Of a stretch of 64,000 bases of DNA, positions 8,872 to 17,647 are shown one piece after another. Positions within the stretch are counted from its first letter, which is position 1. Each line of letters begins with the position of its first letter. Under the pieces are notes generated by a model that was given only the letters and a program-made list of their open reading frames with translations, searched no databases and was not told where the DNA came from. Origin of the DNA: Bacteroidales bacterium (lineage in GTDB: Bacteria > Bacteroidota > Bacteroidia > Bacteroidales > UBA7960); NCBI GenBank assembly GCA_007118495.1, contig SKRM01000004.1:62001-126000 (forward strand). Reading direction: 5' to 3'. Both the position numbers and the translations under genes were made by a program.

Positions 8872-9689
8872 TAATTAAGCCGGATGAAGTTATAGGTAAT
8901 GGTTCCGATTTGTTCTTCAGGAGCACCTGTCTGTAAGTCAAAACGCGCTCTGCGTGCTGCTTCTTCGGCCAATCTATGGAGCGTCTGATCAGTTGTGGTT
9001 GTTCCACGGGCACCTGCTGTAGCCCGAACCACTTGCCCCTGGCGATTTACGGTAATGGTCACGACCACCCGGCCGGTTGCCTGCGTTGTGTATTCAGGCA
9101 AAGGAAGAAAATTGGCCTGACGACCTGTCAGACTGAATTCTACACCACCCTGGCCAACACCGTTAAAAGCATTGGCATCCATGACACCTTCAATCCGTCC
9201 CTGGTCTCCGGTTCTGCCTGTATCTCCCTGATCCTGGCGTTCAGTGGTGCGCTGATCGCGACCGGGGAACAAGGCTCTGGGGTCTGGTACGGGTGGAGGT
9301 TCCTCCACTACCTGCTGCTCTGTAGCCTCAACAGGTACAGGTACAGGGTCTCTTCGTTCTGATGTTGGCTGCTCCCTCTCAGAGCGGGCTTCAGCGAGCT
9401 CTTCAGGCAAAGCAACAGATTCAACAGTTTGTTGTGTTACTACCTGCTCGGGATCTGATACGGGCCTTGTCGGTGATGACTCCGGAACAGGGGGTGTGCC
9501 CCTTAATGGCTGAGCCTGTCCTGTACCTTCGTCCATATATCCCAAAGTGACAATCACACCATGCTCTTCTGGCAAAGGCAGCGGTGTGGACAAACCAAAA
9601 AGGATAAAGCATACCAGCAGCACCCCGTGAAAGATGATGGTACCGGTCATTGCGCGGTATTTGTCCTTTTTATTTGTGGTATCGTTCAT
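8871..9689 (-). CDS. TonB-type energy transducer
   Basis: This 272-residue protein has one N-terminal membrane anchor (about residues 15-38, TGTIIFHGVLLVCFILFGL). A long proline- and charge-rich periplasmic spacer (about 45-150) follows, then a C-terminal TonB_C-type domain (about 190-272, with GRVVVTITVNRQGQV and AARRARFD). It would carry energy from the ExbB-ExbD motor to TonB-dependent outer membrane receptors, or act as a TolA/TolR-type partner for envelope integrity. It starts directly after the exbD stop (TAAATG) and overlaps folC by one base. No receptor gene is nearby, so the substrate is unknown. Confidence 0.85.
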   Translation of the reverse strand: MNDTTNKKDKYRAMTGTIIFHGVLLVCFILFGLSTPLPLPEEHGVIVTLGYMDEGTGQAQPLRGTPPVPESSPTRPVSDPEQVVTQQTVESVALPEELAEARSEREQPTSERRDPVPVPVEATEQQVVEEPPPVPDPRALFPGRDQRTTERQDQGDTGRTGDQGRIEGVMDANAFNGVGQGGVEFSLTGRQANFLPLPEYTTQATGRVVVTITVNRQGQVVRATAGARGTTTTDQTLHRLAEEAARRARFDLQTGAPEEQIGTITYNFIRLN

Positions 9690-10106
9690 TTATCTTCTGT
9701 GCGGTTGTGTAGCCAGAATGACTTTATGTCTGGTTTGATTACTGCTGTTAATGTTTTCAACCAGGTCTATCACGTTGACAATATACTGAACTGGAACTGA
9801 TTGATCTGCCCTAAGTACAACAGCCCCTTCTGTATGCCCCTGCAAACGTCCGGTTAACCCCGAAAACAAAGCATCCAGATCAACGGGCTCATCTTCAAGG
9901 AACAATTGTCTGTCTGCGTTAATGTACACAGTCACTGTCTGGGGAGCCATTGTCCTGCTGTCACTTGATGGCAGCAAAAGTTTGATGGCATTGGGTGCAA
10001 CAAGGGTGGATGTCAGCATGAAAAAGATCAGCAATAGGAAAACCAAATCAGACATGGAAGCCATGCTGAACTCAATTTTGCGTGTATTTCTTGCTTTAAT
10101 AGCCAT
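9690..10106 (-). CDS. exbD: ExbD/TolR biopolymer transport protein
   Basis: This 138-residue protein has a single N-terminal membrane helix (about 15-37) that contains the proton-carrying aspartate Asp20 in SMASMSDLVFLL. A small periplasmic domain of the ExbD/TolR fold follows. It would form the inner membrane motor with the ExbB-type protein encoded 13 bases upstream and couple proton flow to the TonB-like protein encoded next. The family covers both ExbD and TolR, and the sequence does not separate them. Confidence 0.9.
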   Translation of the reverse strand: MAIKARNTRKIEFSMASMSDLVFLLLIFFMLTSTLVAPNAIKLLLPSSDSRTMAPQTVTVYINADRQLFLEDEPVDLDALFSGLTGRLQGHTEGAVVLRADQSVPVQYIVNVIDLVENINSSNQTRHKVILATQPHRR

Positions 10107-10119
10107 GTTATGCTGTCAA

Positions 10120-10830
10120 TTATGATGCAGGTTCGTGCAGAAGATCCATAAATTCGGTGGCCCTGGCCTCAAGCATGAAAACAACCTTTTCAATGCGCGC
10201 AACCAGGATATTATAACAAATATAGGCAATGATACCCACTGTAAGACCCGTAATGGTTGTGATCATGGCTTCGTAAATACCTCCTGCCAATAAGCTGATA
10301 TCAATGTTTGGTCCTGCCATGGACATATTATAGAACGCTCTTACCATCCCAATAACCGTACCAAGAAACCCAAGCATGGGTGCTGCCCCAGCCACGGTGG
10401 CCAGTACTGCGATGTTTTTTTCCAACTTGGCGATCTCAAGCTTCCCCACGTTTTCAATGGCAGCAGTTATATCGCTTAAAGGTCTCCCTATACGAACAAT
10501 TCCCTTTGCTATCATCATTGCGATGGGCGACTGGTTGTTGCGGCAAAGCGACTTTGCAGAGTCAATGCGTCCGCTGTGAATGAAATCGCGGATATTGTTC
10601 ATAAAATTGGTTTCCTCATCAGATGCACGGCTTATGGCAAAATATCTTTCGATAAAAATATAAATTGCTACAATCGACATGATGGCCAGTGGGATCATCA
10701 CGATCCCTCCTTTAAGGGCAAGGCTCCAAATGGTCAAGGTCTCCTGCGCGGGTCCCTGCACCTGTACGAGGGTGTCTGCTAATTCCTCCTGGACTCCCAG
10801 CTGCACCTGAAGTAAAATGAAACTTAACAT
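10120..10830 (-). CDS. exbB: MotA/TolQ/ExbB proton channel protein
   Basis: This inner membrane protein of 236 residues has three membrane helices (about residues 37-65, 138-165 and 177-205). The second contains the family signature ATVAGAAPMLGFLGTVIGMV. It forms the proton channel with ExbD and is the first gene of the exbB-exbD-tonB-folC run. The N-terminus is slightly longer than in enteric ExbB. A TATATTTG promoter element lies 70 bases upstream. Confidence 0.9.
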   Translation of the reverse strand: MLSFILLQVQLGVQEELADTLVQVQGPAQETLTIWSLALKGGIVMIPLAIMSIVAIYIFIERYFAISRASDEETNFMNNIRDFIHSGRIDSAKSLCRNNQSPIAMMIAKGIVRIGRPLSDITAAIENVGKLEIAKLEKNIAVLATVAGAAPMLGFLGTVIGMVRAFYNMSMAGPNIDISLLAGGIYEAMITTITGLTVGIIAYICYNILVARIEKVVFMLEARATEFMDLLHEPAS

Positions 10831-10900
10831 GAGGTATGGGTTTTCTGGTTTTGTGTTTTTTAGATATAACTTAATTAACGCATCTTTATTTTACTAAAGG

Positions 10901-10908
10901 CAAATATA
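10901..10908 (-). promoter_or_regulatory. Putative -7 promoter element of the exbB operon
   Basis: The minus strand reads TATATTTG, a full match to TAnnTTTG, leaving a leader of about 68 bases before the exbB-type ATG. No clear -33 TTTG. Confidence 0.45.
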
Positions 10909-10960
10909 CACCAAAAAATGGCATATTGATCAGGGCTATCAATGCATCAACATTTTTTAT

Positions 10961-10968
10961 TACCTTTA
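10961..10968 (+). promoter_or_regulatory. Putative -7 promoter element of the first gap gene
   Basis: TACCTTTA differs from TAnnTTTG only at the last base and lies 36 bases before the ATG. The same variant at the same distance precedes the xerC/D gene (23010-23017), which strengthens both calls. Confidence 0.35.
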
Positions 10969-11001
10969 CGTCTTATTTTTTGGATATAAAAAACCATCTG
11001 A

Positions 11002-12009
<1,008 letters not shown>

Positions 12010-12038
12010 AACACAGTGTGAAACCATCCACAAAAGAC

Positions 12039-12081
12039 AACCACGGTGCCGGCAAAGCTTTTTGCCAATCCGTGGTTTTTT
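12039..12081 (+). terminator. Rho-independent terminator of the first gap gene
   Basis: AACCACGG (12039-12046) pairs with CCGTGGTT (12070-12077), with an inner stem GGCAAA/TTTGCC (12051-12066), followed by a T run that reaches the stop of the convergent yrbL-like gene. Confidence 0.85.
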
Positions 12082-12737
12082 CATGCCCTGAACCAAGCTT
12101 CAAATCGTTTGTAACTACGGTAAAATTTTTTCCTTTTTTCTGAATCAAGAAACAAATTGAACTGCATGGGGAATGCCTTCCATCCAATATGTTTATAATC
12201 TACAATGATTGGTTTCCAACAATCTTCTGACAACCTTTGAACAAAAATATTGGTACCTATCTGGAAAGTATCAAAAAACCATATCTCATGTTTATCAAGC
12301 AAACTGACAATATGTTCAACCTCCTTCCAGAAAAGCCGGTTTGACACCTTGCCGTATTCGCAGACAGGCTTTGAGTGTTTCCCGTCATAATCAACGGGCC
12401 GGCCTGCTACAATATAATCAGCGGTTGCTTCAATAACCGGATTGAAATAAGGCTTTAAATCGTCGGGAAGATTCTGGTAGATGGCCAGTTCCTCATAATT
12501 CATCCGTCTTCGAAGAAACATCACCTGAATTCGCTGCAAAAAACCCAGATCTGATTTAAGACGTTTCACACATAAGCCCGGATTATCAATAACCGCATAG
12601 CAAGCCCTGAAGTTCCCCTCTCCTATTTTTTCTCCAGGTTCCAGTTTGTCGCTCATTTGCCAGAAAATATCCCATGTGTAATCACTAAGCCCAAAAATAA
12701 CTCTTTTTTGGGTTTGAACATGAAGGGTCATCCCCAA
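12081..12737 (-). CDS. YrbL-family protein (kinase-like fold)
   Basis: This is a cytoplasmic protein of up to 218 residues resembling the YrbL family (PhoP-regulated protein of enterics), whose members have a protein-kinase-like fold of unknown activity. The glycine-rich stretch IGEGNFRACY and CVKRL resemble a nucleotide loop and the following Lys. Later come IGTNIFVQ and the IVDYKHIG segment, which could hold a metal-binding Asp. Two in-frame starts compete: the ATG at 12737 and the ATG at 12656 (MSDKLEPGEKIGEG). The second is close to where the family homology starts, so the N-terminal 27 residues are doubtful. It faces the gap gene tail to tail and has no operon partner. Confidence 0.65.
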   Translation of the reverse strand: MGMTLHVQTQKRVIFGLSDYTWDIFWQMSDKLEPGEKIGEGNFRACYAVIDNPGLCVKRLKSDLGFLQRIQVMFLRRRMNYEELAIYQNLPDDLKPYFNPVIEATADYIVAGRPVDYDGKHSKPVCEYGKVSNRLFWKEVEHIVSLLDKHEIWFFDTFQIGTNIFVQRLSEDCWKPIIVDYKHIGWKAFPMQFNLFLDSEKRKKFYRSYKRFEAWFRA

Positions 12738-12752
12738 CTGTAAATTTTGTTT

Positions 12753-12760
12753 TAACTTTG
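12753..12760 (+). promoter_or_regulatory. Putative -7 promoter element of pepE
   Basis: TAACTTTG, a full match to TAnnTTTG, lies 90 bases before the pepE ATG, giving a leader of about 88 bases. No clear -33 element. Confidence 0.4.
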
Positions 12761-12850
12761 AGGGAAATAATAAGCAGACATCCTGTTAATTCACACATAT
12801 ACGGTTGCATGTCTGTGTGTTAAAGTATCACTAATAAATATCATTACATC

Positions 12851-13561
12851 ATGACAAGTAAGCTTTTACTGATCAGCAATTCAACAAATTACGGTGAAGA
12901 ATACCTTGACTACACCAAACCCCATATCAGCGATTTTCTCGGAAAATCTGTTAAGTCAGTTCTTTTCATTCCATATGCGGGGGTGAGCATTTCATTTGAT
13001 GATTATGCCCTGAAGGTTGAAAATGTTTTTTTACAAATGGGATATGCCTTACAATCAATCCATAAGGCCAGTGATCCAGTTCAGGCCGTCAGAGAAGCTG
13101 AAGCCATTGTTGTGGGGGGCGGAAATACATTTCATCTTGTTCATATGCTTTATGAGACTGGGGTTATGGATGCAATCCGTGAACGGGTCACTTCAGGGAT
13201 ACCCTATATTGGCTGGAGCGCTGGCAGTAATGTGGCTTGCCCATCGATCAAGACCACCAATGACATGCCCATTACCCAGCCGAAAAGTTTTGACACCCTC
13301 AACCTGGTTCCTTTCCAAATCAATCCCCACTACACAGATGGTGTAATTCCCAACCATAATGGAGAAACCAGAGAGCAGAGAATCAGAGAGTTTCTGGTGG
13401 CCAATCCAGATAAGGTTGTTGTCGGTCTTAAAGAAGGTACCATGCTCCGGATTGAAAACGGAAACATCGGTTACATCGGCTCAAAGACCATCAAGGTTTT
13501 TCGCAAAAATGAGCCTACCCTTGAGTTTGATAAGAATGCCAGTCTTGACTTTTTGAAGTAG
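12851..13561 (+). CDS. pepE: Dipeptidase E (peptidase S51)
   Basis: This is a cytoplasmic alpha-aspartyl dipeptidase of 236 residues that hydrolyses dipeptides with N-terminal aspartate. The catalytic residues line up with the Salmonella enzyme at a constant offset of three: Ser123 in GWSAGSN, Asp138 in TTND, His160 in INPHYTD. The VVGGGNTFHL stretch (about 87-96) is also typical of S51. It is followed 15 bases later by the DUF4831 lipoprotein gene, likely in one transcript, though the two functions are not obviously linked. Confidence 0.93.
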   Translation: MTSKLLLISNSTNYGEEYLDYTKPHISDFLGKSVKSVLFIPYAGVSISFDDYALKVENVFLQMGYALQSIHKASDPVQAVREAEAIVVGGGNTFHLVHMLYETGVMDAIRERVTSGIPYIGWSAGSNVACPSIKTTNDMPITQPKSFDTLNLVPFQINPHYTDGVIPNHNGETREQRIREFLVANPDKVVVGLKEGTMLRIENGNIGYIGSKTIKVFRKNEPTLEFDKNASLDFLK

Positions 13562-13576
13562 CTAATTTTCCAAACA

Positions 13577-14761
13577 ATGACCAGACGAATTTCATTTTCT
13601 CTTCTTGCGGCCGTTATAATCATGCTGGCTGCATGCAGCACCCAGAAGCCAATTGGCTACGGTAACATCACCCACATGGATGCAGGCATTACTGGTTCAG
13701 TCACCTATTATTCGCTGCCGCGATCAGTGATCAGCATAGATGTTGAGGTAACCATGACCACCAGCACACCCGGCCCCTATGCCCAATTTGCAGAAATGTA
13801 TCTTGGTTTGAACAGGGTTATCTTCGACCCTGCAACCACCTATGAGATAAGTGGTGTATCCATTAACAACTTTTCTGAACCTGATCCGGATCATATGTAT
13901 TATGTTACACTTCCGGCTAGTGAAGAAAATCAAATGTATATCTCATTGACCAGGGCAGGTCTTATCAGTAGTGTAAATACCCGTCCCGAAATTGAAGATC
14001 CGAAAACTGAAATAAATGACAGTAAAGACTACGGACGATTTGGGACAGATACTACGTTCAACTATTTCATTGACTCCAACCTGAAGGAGCAAATTGACAC
14101 CATAGTTGAACATGTCCGAATGGATACCATAACTGTGCAGCGTCAAACACTCAGAAGAAGCTGGGTAGAGAAGAGTACTGAACTGAGGGCAAGGGAGGTA
14201 GCCGACTACATCCTTCAGATCAGAGAAAAAAAGTTTGACCTGATCAGTGGTTTCCAAGAGATTAATTACTCCAGAGAGGCACTTGAGTACATGTATTCTG
14301 AAATGGATAAACTGGAAAGCGACTACCTCGATCTATTCACTGGTATTACTTCAACCCAGACCATCAGGTACCGTTTTGTGCATACTCCATCAAAAGCAAA
14401 TGCCCATCAGCGTCATGCGTTGTTCAGGTTCTCAACCAGAGAAGGGGTATTGCCTGCCGGACAACAGGATGAGGGAATTCCGGTTAGTATTTCATACATC
14501 AGAAGTGAAGCCACTGATTTACTCGAACACCAGATAGTAAGGCACAACCTTGAAAATCAGGCACCCGGGTTTTATTACCGAATACCTGAATATGCCGATT
14601 TGATTATGCGCATAGGAAATGAAATCCGCGCCGAAGCCAGGGTGCTGGTTAACCAATTTGGTGTTGTAACCTACCTGCCACCCCATAAGCTTGAAATTGA
14701 ATATTATCCCGGGACAGGTTCCATAAAAAGAGTTGGAAATTTGCCGGCAGAACAAGACTAA
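13577..14761 (+). CDS. DUF4831 family lipoprotein
   Basis: This is an envelope lipoprotein of 394 residues. The signal sequence ends in LAAC (Cys about residue 20), and the mature protein starts STQKPIGYG. The segment GSVTYYSLPRSVISIDVEV followed by PGPYAQFAEMYLGL (about 40-80) is the hallmark of DUF4831, a Bacteroidota family without a known function. The middle contains a charged helical part (about 160-240) and the C-terminus returns to beta-rich sequence. It follows pepE by 15 bases. Confidence 0.8.
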   Translation: MTRRISFSLLAAVIIMLAACSTQKPIGYGNITHMDAGITGSVTYYSLPRSVISIDVEVTMTTSTPGPYAQFAEMYLGLNRVIFDPATTYEISGVSINNFSEPDPDHMYYVTLPASEENQMYISLTRAGLISSVNTRPEIEDPKTEINDSKDYGRFGTDTTFNYFIDSNLKEQIDTIVEHVRMDTITVQRQTLRRSWVEKSTELRAREVADYILQIREKKFDLISGFQEINYSREALEYMYSEMDKLESDYLDLFTGITSTQTIRYRFVHTPSKANAHQRHALFRFSTREGVLPAGQQDEGIPVSISYIRSEATDLLEHQIVRHNLENQAPGFYYRIPEYADLIMRIGNEIRAEARVLVNQFGVVTYLPPHKLEIEYYPGTGSIKRVGNLPAEQD

Positions 14762-14829
14762 AAGCCATGAGGCAATGAATGATACCATGGCGACTACCAA
14801 CTGACCGATGAAATGCAAATTATAAACAC

Positions 14830-15585
14830 ATGAAGTATTTTATTCTTACCGGTGCCAGCAAAGGTTTGGGAGAAGGAATTGCACTGGCGTTAATTGATCC
14901 CGGACATCACATCATTTGCATTGCCAGAACTGCAAACCAAACCCTGCAAAAGCTGGCCAAAGCCAGAGACTGCAGGCTTGATTTCGTGTCATTTGACCTT
15001 TTTCATACCCAGGATATTCCATCACTAATGGGAAAAGTCTTTGATCAGATCGACCAGAAACAGGCAAGCGGTATTTTCCTGATAAATAATGCGGGCGTAA
15101 TCCATCCTGTGGCCAGGGTTGAAGACTGCCCTGCTGATCAGACTGAAAGACATATGCGCATCAATCTGCTTGCTCCCATGCTGCTTTGTGCTGCTTTTAT
15201 TGAAAAGACACTTAAGGTGCAAGCCATGAAGAGAATACTCAATATTTCATCAGGAGCAGCCCAGAACCCCTACTACGGCTGGAGTAATTATTGCACTGGC
15301 AAGGCAGGCCTTGACATGTTTGGACGATGTATCGCTGAAGAACAACGCGACGAACAATGGCCGGTTCAGACCATGGCAGTAGCTCCGGGAATCATTGACA
15401 CTGAAATGCAGACCGCTATACGTAATACTGACGACAGGGCTTTTATTCACCGCAAAAAATTTATTGAATTAAAAGAAACCGGCAAGCTTATCTCGCCGGC
15501 AATTGCCGGTAAAGCACTGGTTAAGCTTCTTTTGTCTGATGATTTCAAAGATGGTGAGGTAACTGATATCAGAGACTCCTATTGA
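14830..15585 (+). CDS. Short-chain dehydrogenase/reductase (sepiapterin/benzil reductase-like)
   Basis: This is a classical SDR of 251 residues using NAD(P)H. It has the cofactor loop TGASKGLG (about 7-14), the NNAG motif (about 87-90), the catalytic Ser in NISSGAAQ, and the Tyr-x3-Lys pair in YCTGKAG. The long Ala/Pro/Gly segment after the catalytic Tyr (VAPGIIDTEMQ) and overall pattern resemble the sepiapterin reductase/YueD benzil reductase branch. The substrate is unknown. One base separates its stop from the GNAT-nitrilase gene, so the two are surely co-transcribed. About 68 bases upstream are free of genes and show no clear promoter. Confidence 0.88.
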   Translation: MKYFILTGASKGLGEGIALALIDPGHHIICIARTANQTLQKLAKARDCRLDFVSFDLFHTQDIPSLMGKVFDQIDQKQASGIFLINNAGVIHPVARVEDCPADQTERHMRINLLAPMLLCAAFIEKTLKVQAMKRILNISSGAAQNPYYGWSNYCTGKAGLDMFGRCIAEEQRDEQWPVQTMAVAPGIIDTEMQTAIRNTDDRAFIHRKKFIELKETGKLISPAIAGKALVKLLLSDDFKDGEVTDIRDSY

Positions 15586-15586
15586 T

Positions 15587-17161
15587 ATGGAAAAAATTGA
15601 CTTGCATGAATATGAGTTTCAGTTAAACCTGCGCAGCCTTCGTTTAGAAGATTTCGATCAGCTGGTTGCCATGCAAAAGATATGCTTTCCCGGCATGGAG
15701 GTATGGACAAGAGAGAATATTGAAAACCAGATTGAGCGTTTTCAGCAGGGACAAATCGTCATAGAGATTGACGGACGACTGGTTGCTTCGTCGGGCAGTC
15801 TGATCATCGATTCAGAAGATTTTGACATGAACATGTCATGGGACGAGGTGTGCGATTTTGGCAACATCGGAACACATAACCCCGATGGTGATACACTGTA
15901 TGGCATGGAAATCATGGTGCATCCCGAATTCAGGGGCATGAAGCTGGCCACCCGTCTGTACGAGGCACGCAAGGAACTAACCAGAAAGTTCAATCTCAGA
16001 CGAATCGTTATAGGTGGTCGTCTTCCCGGTTACCTGAACCACCGTGAAAAAATGAGTATTACCGAATATGTTGACAAGGTAACCAGCCGGGCAATATTTG
16101 ATCCGGTTCTTACACCACAACTCTCAAACGGGTTTTCGCTGAAGAAAATCATCAGGCAATATATGGACGATGATAGTGAATCAGCAGGATATGCCACCTA
16201 CCTTGAATGGACAAATTTTGACTTCAAAGAAGAAAAGGAAAAACAATTTCTGGCTGCAGCACCTGTCAGGATATGTGTTGTACAATATCAGATGAGGCCC
16301 ATCAAGAGTTTTGATGAATTTGCCATTCAGTGCGAATATTTTGTAGATGTTGCTTCTGGCTACAAAAGTGATTTTATTCTTTTTCCCGAAATATTCACAT
16401 TACAGCTGCTTTCACTTTTCCCAAAAGAAGAGCCAGGCACAGCCGCCCGGAAAATCGGTGAGTTCACAGAACAATACCTTGAACTGTTCAGCGAACTGGC
16501 CATCAAGTATAATATCAACATCGTAGCCGGGTCACATTTTACACCTGAAGGTGACAACCTGTATAATATCGCCTACCTGTTTAAACGAAGCGGCGAAATA
16601 GGCAAACAATACAAGCTGCATATCACCCCCAATGAGAAAAAATGGTGGGGTGTTCAGCCTGGGAACAGCCTCGAGGTGTTTGATACAGACAAGGGGAAGA
16701 TTTCTATCATGATCTGCTATGATGTTGAATTTCCAGAACTTGCGCGTATTGCTGTAGAACGGGGAGCCAGACTCATCTTTGTACCTTTCTGCACCGATGA
16801 TCGCCAGGGCTATCTGCGAGTAAGGTATTGTGCACAGGCCAGATGTGTTGAGAATCAAATTTTTGTTGCCATTGCCGGCACTGTGGGCAACCTGCCCCAG
16901 GTAGACAATATGGATATTCAATACGCACAATCGGGCATATTTACCCCATCCGATTTTTCGTTTGCACGCGATGCCATTGCCGGTGAATGTACCCCAAATG
17001 TCGAAACAGTTATTATCAATGATATTGATCTGGAACTATTGAAAAGGCACAGAAACAGGGGTACGGTAACCAACTGGAACGACAGGAGAACAGATCTGTA
17101 CCGCATCGTAGCTCTTGACCAGCACCCTGGCGCCCATCACGACGATTATCATAAAGGCTAA
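15587..17161 (+). CDS. GNAT acetyltransferase - carbon-nitrogen hydrolase fusion
   Basis: This is a two-domain protein of 524 residues. Residues about 15-205 form a GNAT N-acetyltransferase with the acetyl-CoA loop HPEFRGMKLATRLY (112-125). Residues about 226-500 form a nitrilase-superfamily amidase with the full Glu-Lys-Cys triad: Glu268 in FPEIF, Lys343 in QYKLH, Cys377 in MICYDVEFPE. Both active sites look intact, so one protein may acylate an amine and hydrolyse an amide, perhaps on the same metabolite or in damage repair. This fusion is a known branch of the nitrilase superfamily, but its substrate is not established. It is coupled to the SDR gene before it and followed 11 bases later by the DoxX-like gene. 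Confidence 0.9.
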   Translation: MEKIDLHEYEFQLNLRSLRLEDFDQLVAMQKICFPGMEVWTRENIENQIERFQQGQIVIEIDGRLVASSGSLIIDSEDFDMNMSWDEVCDFGNIGTHNPDGDTLYGMEIMVHPEFRGMKLATRLYEARKELTRKFNLRRIVIGGRLPGYLNHREKMSITEYVDKVTSRAIFDPVLTPQLSNGFSLKKIIRQYMDDDSESAGYATYLEWTNFDFKEEKEKQFLAAAPVRICVVQYQMRPIKSFDEFAIQCEYFVDVASGYKSDFILFPEIFTLQLLSLFPKEEPGTAARKIGEFTEQYLELFSELAIKYNINIVAGSHFTPEGDNLYNIAYLFKRSGEIGKQYKLHITPNEKKWWGVQPGNSLEVFDTDKGKISIMICYDVEFPELARIAVERGARLIFVPFCTDDRQGYLRVRYCAQARCVENQIFVAIAGTVGNLPQVDNMDIQYAQSGIFTPSDFSFARDAIAGECTPNVETVIINDIDLELLKRHRNRGTVTNWNDRRTDLYRIVALDQHPGAHHDDYHKG

Positions 17162-17172
17162 AAATATATATC

Positions 17173-17637
17173 ATGGTTGATTTAACATCGCTTGAAAACA
17201 GGGCCTACAAATGGATGGCCCGTAACGGTATTGTCTGGTTAAGGATATCCATTGGGATAGTATTTTTCTGGTTTGGAATCCAGAAGTACTTTCCGGGATT
17301 AAGCTCTGCCGAAGAACTGGCTACAAGAACCATCGAGACCCTAAGCTTCGGCCTGGTCACAAAAAACATTTCCATGCCGCTGCTGGCAAGCTGGGAAGTA
17401 TTAATCGGGCTTTTATTCATTACCGGATACTGGATGCGTTTTGCCATTCCCCTTTTATTTGTTCAGATGCTTGGAACGGTTATGCCCTTGTTTTTATTCC
17501 CGGCCGAAACCTTTGTGCCTCCCCCATTGGTACCCACACTGGTTGGACAATACATCATTAAAAACATAATCATTGTAACCGGTGCCATGGTCGTAGGTGC
17601 CCATTACAAAAAACTGATCATCACAAAAAAAGACTGA
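17173..17637 (+). CDS. DoxX/DUF417-like inner membrane protein
   Basis: This small integral membrane protein of 154 residues has four hydrophobic helices (about 21-42, 68-88, 92-108 and 124-145). The first contains WLRISIGIVFFWFGIQKYFPG, close to the DUF417/DoxX pattern of an Arg-containing first helix followed by a K-F/Y turn. These proteins are linked to redox or thiol stress, but a clear activity is lacking. It is the last gene of the SDR-GNAT/nitrilase run and ends ten bases before the convergent 598-residue secreted protein gene. Confidence 0.7.
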   Translation: MVDLTSLENRAYKWMARNGIVWLRISIGIVFFWFGIQKYFPGLSSAEELATRTIETLSFGLVTKNISMPLLASWEVLIGLLFITGYWMRFAIPLLFVQMLGTVMPLFLFPAETFVPPPLVPTLVGQYIIKNIIIVTGAMVVGAHYKKLIITKKD

Positions 17638-17647
17638 GCAGCAAGCT

